This document shows positions 4,428-5,769 of a stretch of 5,769 nt of DNA, in pieces; position 1 is the stretch's first letter; each line of letters starts with the position of its first letter. The DNA comes from an uncultured Verrucomicrobiota bacterium (GTDB lineage: Bacteria; Verrucomicrobiota; Kiritimatiellia; RFP12; UBA1067). The position numbers were made by a program, and so were the translations under genes. The DNA is taken from NCBI GenBank assembly GCA_947305585.1, contig CAMZDY010000069.1, positions 1-5,769 on the forward strand, in the 5' to 3' direction. The notes under the pieces are model-generated. The model had not been told where the DNA came from and did not search any database. It worked only from the letters and a program-made list of their open reading frames with translations.

Positions 4428-5245
4428 TGGACAAGAAACTCTACATCAATCCTCCGCTCGTCAACCGGGTGTACGACTGGAAAAAAGGTCCGCAGCCCAA
4501 GACGCGGAAAGAACTGGACAAGTTCTTCAAGTCTCCCGCCATCGAAAAGGTGAAGGAGCAGATCTGCGAGATGGGCCGCCGGATATACCGGCGCGGCTAC
4601 ACCGACGGCAATGGCGGCAATATTTCGGTGCGCGTGGGCGAGGATCTGGTGCTGTGCACGCCCACCCTGTGCAGCAAGGGCTTCATGCAGCCGGAGGATA
4701 TCTGTCTCGTGGACATGGCGGCCGGGCAGCTTTGCGGGTATCGTCCCCGCACTTCGGAGGTGAAGGTGCATATCGCCATGATGCAGTCTACCGGCATGAA
4801 CGCCTGCATCCACTGCCATCCTCCGCACTGCAACGCCTTCCTCTTCGCGGGGATCGTGCCGCCAAGCGGCATCAACCCGGAAGCGGACATCTTCTTCAAC
4901 CAGATTCCCCTGGCCCCGTACGGCACGCCGGGCACGGAAGAGGTGGCCCGGAGCGTGGCGGAGGCGGCCAAAAAGAGCAACGTCGTGTTCATGGAGAATC
5001 ACGGCATCGTGTGCGGCGGACGCGACGTGGAGGAGGCGGAATGGTTTGCGGAAAACGCCGACGCCTACTGCCAGGTGCTCCTGCTGGCGTCCGGACACGG
5101 CGCGCCGCTGCAGCAGGTGGGGAAGAAGTCGGTCGAAGACTTCCTCGCCATCCGCAAGTCGCTGGGGTTGAGCGTGCCCGACGGACAGAAACTTTACAAC
5201 ACCAACCGGTTCAACGGTTACACCATGAAGAAAGTAGGCAAATAA
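4427..5245 (+). CDS. Class II (zinc) aldolase, L-fuculose-phosphate aldolase type
   Basis: This 272-residue enzyme belongs to the class II aldolase/adducin family. It likely cleaves L-fuculose-1-phosphate, or the related rhamnulose-1-phosphate, to dihydroxyacetone phosphate and L-lactaldehyde in the cytoplasm. GNGGNISVR (61-69) is the phosphate-binding strand. SEVKVH places Glu111 at the catalytic glutamate of E. coli FucA (Glu73). His129 and His131 in HCHPPHC, with His192 in ENHG, correspond to the zinc ligands His92, His94 and His155. Compared with FucA (215 residues) it has about 36 extra residues at the N-terminus and 20 at the C-terminus. The start is set by the ribosome binding site and the one-base TAATG overlap with smc. 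The next gene, fucO, would use its product, which favours a 6-deoxysugar substrate. Fuculose and rhamnulose cannot be separated by eye, so no symbol is given. Confidence 0.85.
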   Translation: MDKKLYINPPLVNRVYDWKKGPQPKTRKELDKFFKSPAIEKVKEQICEMGRRIYRRGYTDGNGGNISVRVGEDLVLCTPTLCSKGFMQPEDICLVDMAAGQLCGYRPRTSEVKVHIAMMQSTGMNACIHCHPPHCNAFLFAGIVPPSGINPEADIFFNQIPLAPYGTPGTEEVARSVAEAAKKSNVVFMENHGIVCGGRDVEEAEWFAENADAYCQVLLLASGHGAPLQQVGKKSVEDFLAIRKSLGLSVPDGQKLYNTNRFNGYTMKKVGK

Positions 5246-5769
5246 TGGCAACTAGAATCATCCTCAACGAAACCTCGTATCATGGCGCCGGCGCCATCAA
5301 GAGCATCGTGGCGGAAATGTCCGCCAAGGGACTGAAGCGTCCGATCGTCTTCTCGGATCCGGACCTCGTGAAGTTCGGCGTCACCAAGAAGGTGACGGAT
5401 CTCCTGGATGAGGCGGGCGTCAAGTATGAAGTCTACACCGACATCCAGCCCAATCCCACGATCGAGAACGTCAAGAACGGCGTGAAGGCCGCCAAGAAGG
5501 CCAAGGCCGATTCGATCATCGCGATCGGCGGAGGCTCGTCGATGGACACCGCCAAGGCGGTTGGCATCATCGTCACCAACCCCAAGTTCGCGGACGTGCG
5601 TTCGCTCGAGGGTCTGAGCCCCACCACGAAGCCGTGCCTGCCGATCCTCGCGGTGCCCACCACTGCCGGAACCGCGGCGGAAGTGACGATCAACTACGTG
5701 ATCACCGACGTGGAGAAGAAGCGCAAGTTCGTGTGCGTGGATCCGCACGACATCCCGGTGGTGGCGTTC
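5245..5769 (+). CDS. fucO: Lactaldehyde reductase FucO, N-terminal part
   Basis: The first 175 residues are present; the family length is about 383. It is an iron-containing (group III) alcohol dehydrogenase that reduces L-lactaldehyde to (S)-1,2-propanediol with NADH, the anaerobic outlet of fucose and rhamnose breakdown. MATRIILNET and the block FADVRSLEGLSP closely match E. coli FucO as I remember it, as do PTTAGTAAEVTINYVITD and RKFVCVDPHDIP. The dinucleotide-binding loop is GGGSSMDTAKA (95-105), and Asp38 aligns with the aspartate linked to NAD preference. The metal-binding Asp and His residues would lie beyond the window, so activity cannot be judged. The ATG overlaps the aldolase stop by one base (TAATG). 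The ribosome binding site is weak (AGG, 5236-5238), so translation probably depends on coupling. Confidence 0.93.
   Translation, partial: MATRIILNETSYHGAGAIKSIVAEMSAKGLKRPIVFSDPDLVKFGVTKKVTDLLDEAGVKYEVYTDIQPNPTIENVKNGVKAAKKAKADSIIAIGGGSSMDTAKAVGIIVTNPKFADVRSLEGLSPTTKPCLPILAVPTTAGTAAEVTINYVITDVEKKRKFVCVDPHDIPVVAF

Noticed and set aside
3668..5251. 527-codon - strand frame opposite smc, the aldolase and the fucO start
   Set aside because: It is a shadow: all three + strand genes have intact family motifs and coupled starts, while this product shows no domain.

Overview
The window looks like a chromosomal stretch of a moderately GC-rich anaerobic bacterium. The SMC head wording (GTGIGTSSYSVMAQGQID, EEAAGITKFK) and an anaerobe-type fucose branch (aldolase plus lactaldehyde reductase) suggest a member of the PVC group (Verrucomicrobiota, Kiritimatiellae or Lentisphaerae-like), possibly gut-associated. 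That placement is an inference from remembered family sequences. All recognisable genes are on the + strand.

Layout. (1) 1-245 holds the right half of a terminator from an off-window gene, a hairpin-bearing repeat, four 11-bp repeats and a promoter. (2) 246-967 is a two-gene module: a zeta-toxin-like P-loop kinase and an overlapping 53-residue protein, ended by an intrinsic terminator at 1041-1073. (3) About 800 bp without a credible gene (968-1769) is packed with ordered repeats: imperfect 22-bp repeats, four 22-bp-spaced palindromes, a perfect 13-bp hairpin, a second copy of the hairpin repeat, five 11-bp TGTCAG repeats, five 9-bp purine-rich repeats and a strong promoter. (4) 1770-5769 is an apparent operon, smc - class II aldolase - fucO, joined by two TAATG stop/start overlaps. 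fucO runs off the window.

How the genes fit together. The zeta-like kinase and its small partner resemble a toxin-antitoxin-type accessory module with a lower GC content than the operon. The SMC protein (885 residues) has complete ATPase heads but short arms and a much reduced hinge. The aldolase and FucO would act in sequence: sugar-1-phosphate cleavage to dihydroxyacetone phosphate and lactaldehyde, then reduction of lactaldehyde to 1,2-propanediol. Coupling a chromosome-structure gene to fucose or rhamnose fermentation genes is unusual.

The most unusual signal is in the non-coding DNA. The upstream regions of the zeta gene and of smc share one architecture: a hairpin repeat, about 56 bp of partly matching sequence with GAGTAAT, an array of 11-bp direct repeats, then an extended -10 promoter within the shared 11-mer AATATGATATA, placed almost on the ATG. 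The array word differs between the two (TTCGCA versus TGTCAG). This looks like a conserved regulatory cassette with an exchangeable operator word.
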